A stretch of DNA of 64,000 bases from Bythopirellula goksoeyrii (lineage in GTDB: Bacteria > Planctomycetota > Planctomycetia > Pirellulales > Lacipirellulaceae), in the NCBI RefSeq assembly GCF_008065115.1, contig NZ_CP042913.1:2971827-3035826 (forward strand), written 5' to 3'. Below are positions 63,899 through 64,000 of this stretch, one piece after another. The translations under genes and the position numbers were made by a program. Under the pieces are notes generated by a model. The model ran no database searches, had not been told where the DNA came from, and saw nothing but the letters and a program-made list of their open reading frames with translations. Position 1 is the first letter of the stretch. Each line of letters starts with the position of its first letter.

Positions 63899-64000
63899 TA
63901 GTGCGTAGCAGAGTGTCGGCCGAACAGGTCGCGTAGTTGGTCTGCGATGGGAAAGGCGGTGGAGATGGGCATGATGGGAATTCGGAGACCCCGGAAAATA
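63898..64000 (-). CDS. DUF58 family protein, C-terminus only
   Basis: The last 33 codons of a gene running off the right edge. The sequence ISTAFPIADQLRDLFGRH near the end is typical of DUF58 proteins, which carry a VWA-like domain and come right after moxR in these operons. Stop TAA overlaps the DUF4381 start (TAATG). A moxR ATPase is expected beyond the window. Confidence 0.75.
   Translation of the reverse strand, partial: IFRGLRIPIMPISTAFPIADQLRDLFGRHSATH

Overview
The window looks like chromosome of a planctomycete, most likely a Pirellulales-type marine or sediment bacterium. The evidence is the set of lineage-typical families: three DUF1559 prepilin-like proteins with [14 protein letters not shown]-type N-termini, three PEP-CTERM secreted proteins, DUF1580, DUF1080, a carboxypeptidase-regulatory-like lipoprotein, a MoxR/Bat-type operon and short Cys-rich lipoproteins. 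Base composition is moderate and genes lie on both strands in short operons. Names rest on motifs read by eye; no database search was run.

Layout. 1-3.2 kb: the end of an integrative element. A tyrosine integrase, a DUF1580 helix-turn-helix protein, an unknown DNA-binding-like protein and a TOPRIM-like protein cut by the window edge sit next to tRNA-Val(TAC), the probable attachment site. 3.3-7.4 kb: a polytopic membrane protein convergent with a small c-type cytochrome, NADP isocitrate dehydrogenase, and a Tat-exported TIM-barrel sugar isomerase/epimerase. 7.7-14.8 kb: a ribbon-helix-helix-like protein, RNase P RNA on the minus strand, a LuxR-type regulator, a GGQ release-factor-like protein, a HAD phosphatase, a HAMP adenylate/guanylate cyclase and a Cys-rich TolC-like lipoprotein. 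14.8-20.2 kb: galactokinase with DUF1080, CCA-adding enzyme, rhodanese, DUF1559. 20.6-30.5 kb: AddB and AddA recombination nucleases, tRNA-Leu(CAG), a TIGR01212 radical SAM protein, an FHA protein and RsgA.

30.5-34.5 kb is a nitric-oxide defence module: quinol NO reductase, the di-iron repair protein Ric and a broken DGC-domain gene in one operon, divergent from an Rrf2/NsrR-like regulator with a palindromic operator between them. 34.5-48.2 kb is mainly housekeeping and redox: M42 peptidase, glyoxalase-like protein, TatD, GreA, a coiled-coil zinc-ribbon protein, peroxiredoxin, EamA exporter, ferrochelatase, aldo/keto reductase, a JmjC/cupin-like protein, two exported thioredoxins, a PH-domain protein, and an overlapping pair of a SpeD-like proenzyme and a SET-domain methyltransferase. 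48.8-55.7 kb is cell-surface: PEP-CTERM proteins, prepilin-like proteins and a Fur-family regulator with 7-1-7 palindromes that suggest metal (probably zinc) control of a secreted protein. 55.9-64 kb: a GH2 glycosidase, a voltage-gated potassium-type channel, a SpoIIAA-like protein, and a BatA-BatD operon with DUF4381 and DUF58 running off the right edge.

The most striking unexplained structure is the number of palindromic repeat families: GGGTCGTCCCC copies at 18.7 and 47.1 kb, TGTCAT-ended copies at 18.2 and 20.5 kb, a GTGGGC family at 16.9 kb, tandem hairpins between addB and addA, and a 44-bp palindrome inserted in frame inside addA. The best candidates for unusual biology are the SpeD-SET pair, the palindrome in addA, the putative Zur circuit, the decayed DGC gene in the NO operon, and the TOPRIM-like protein of the integrated element.
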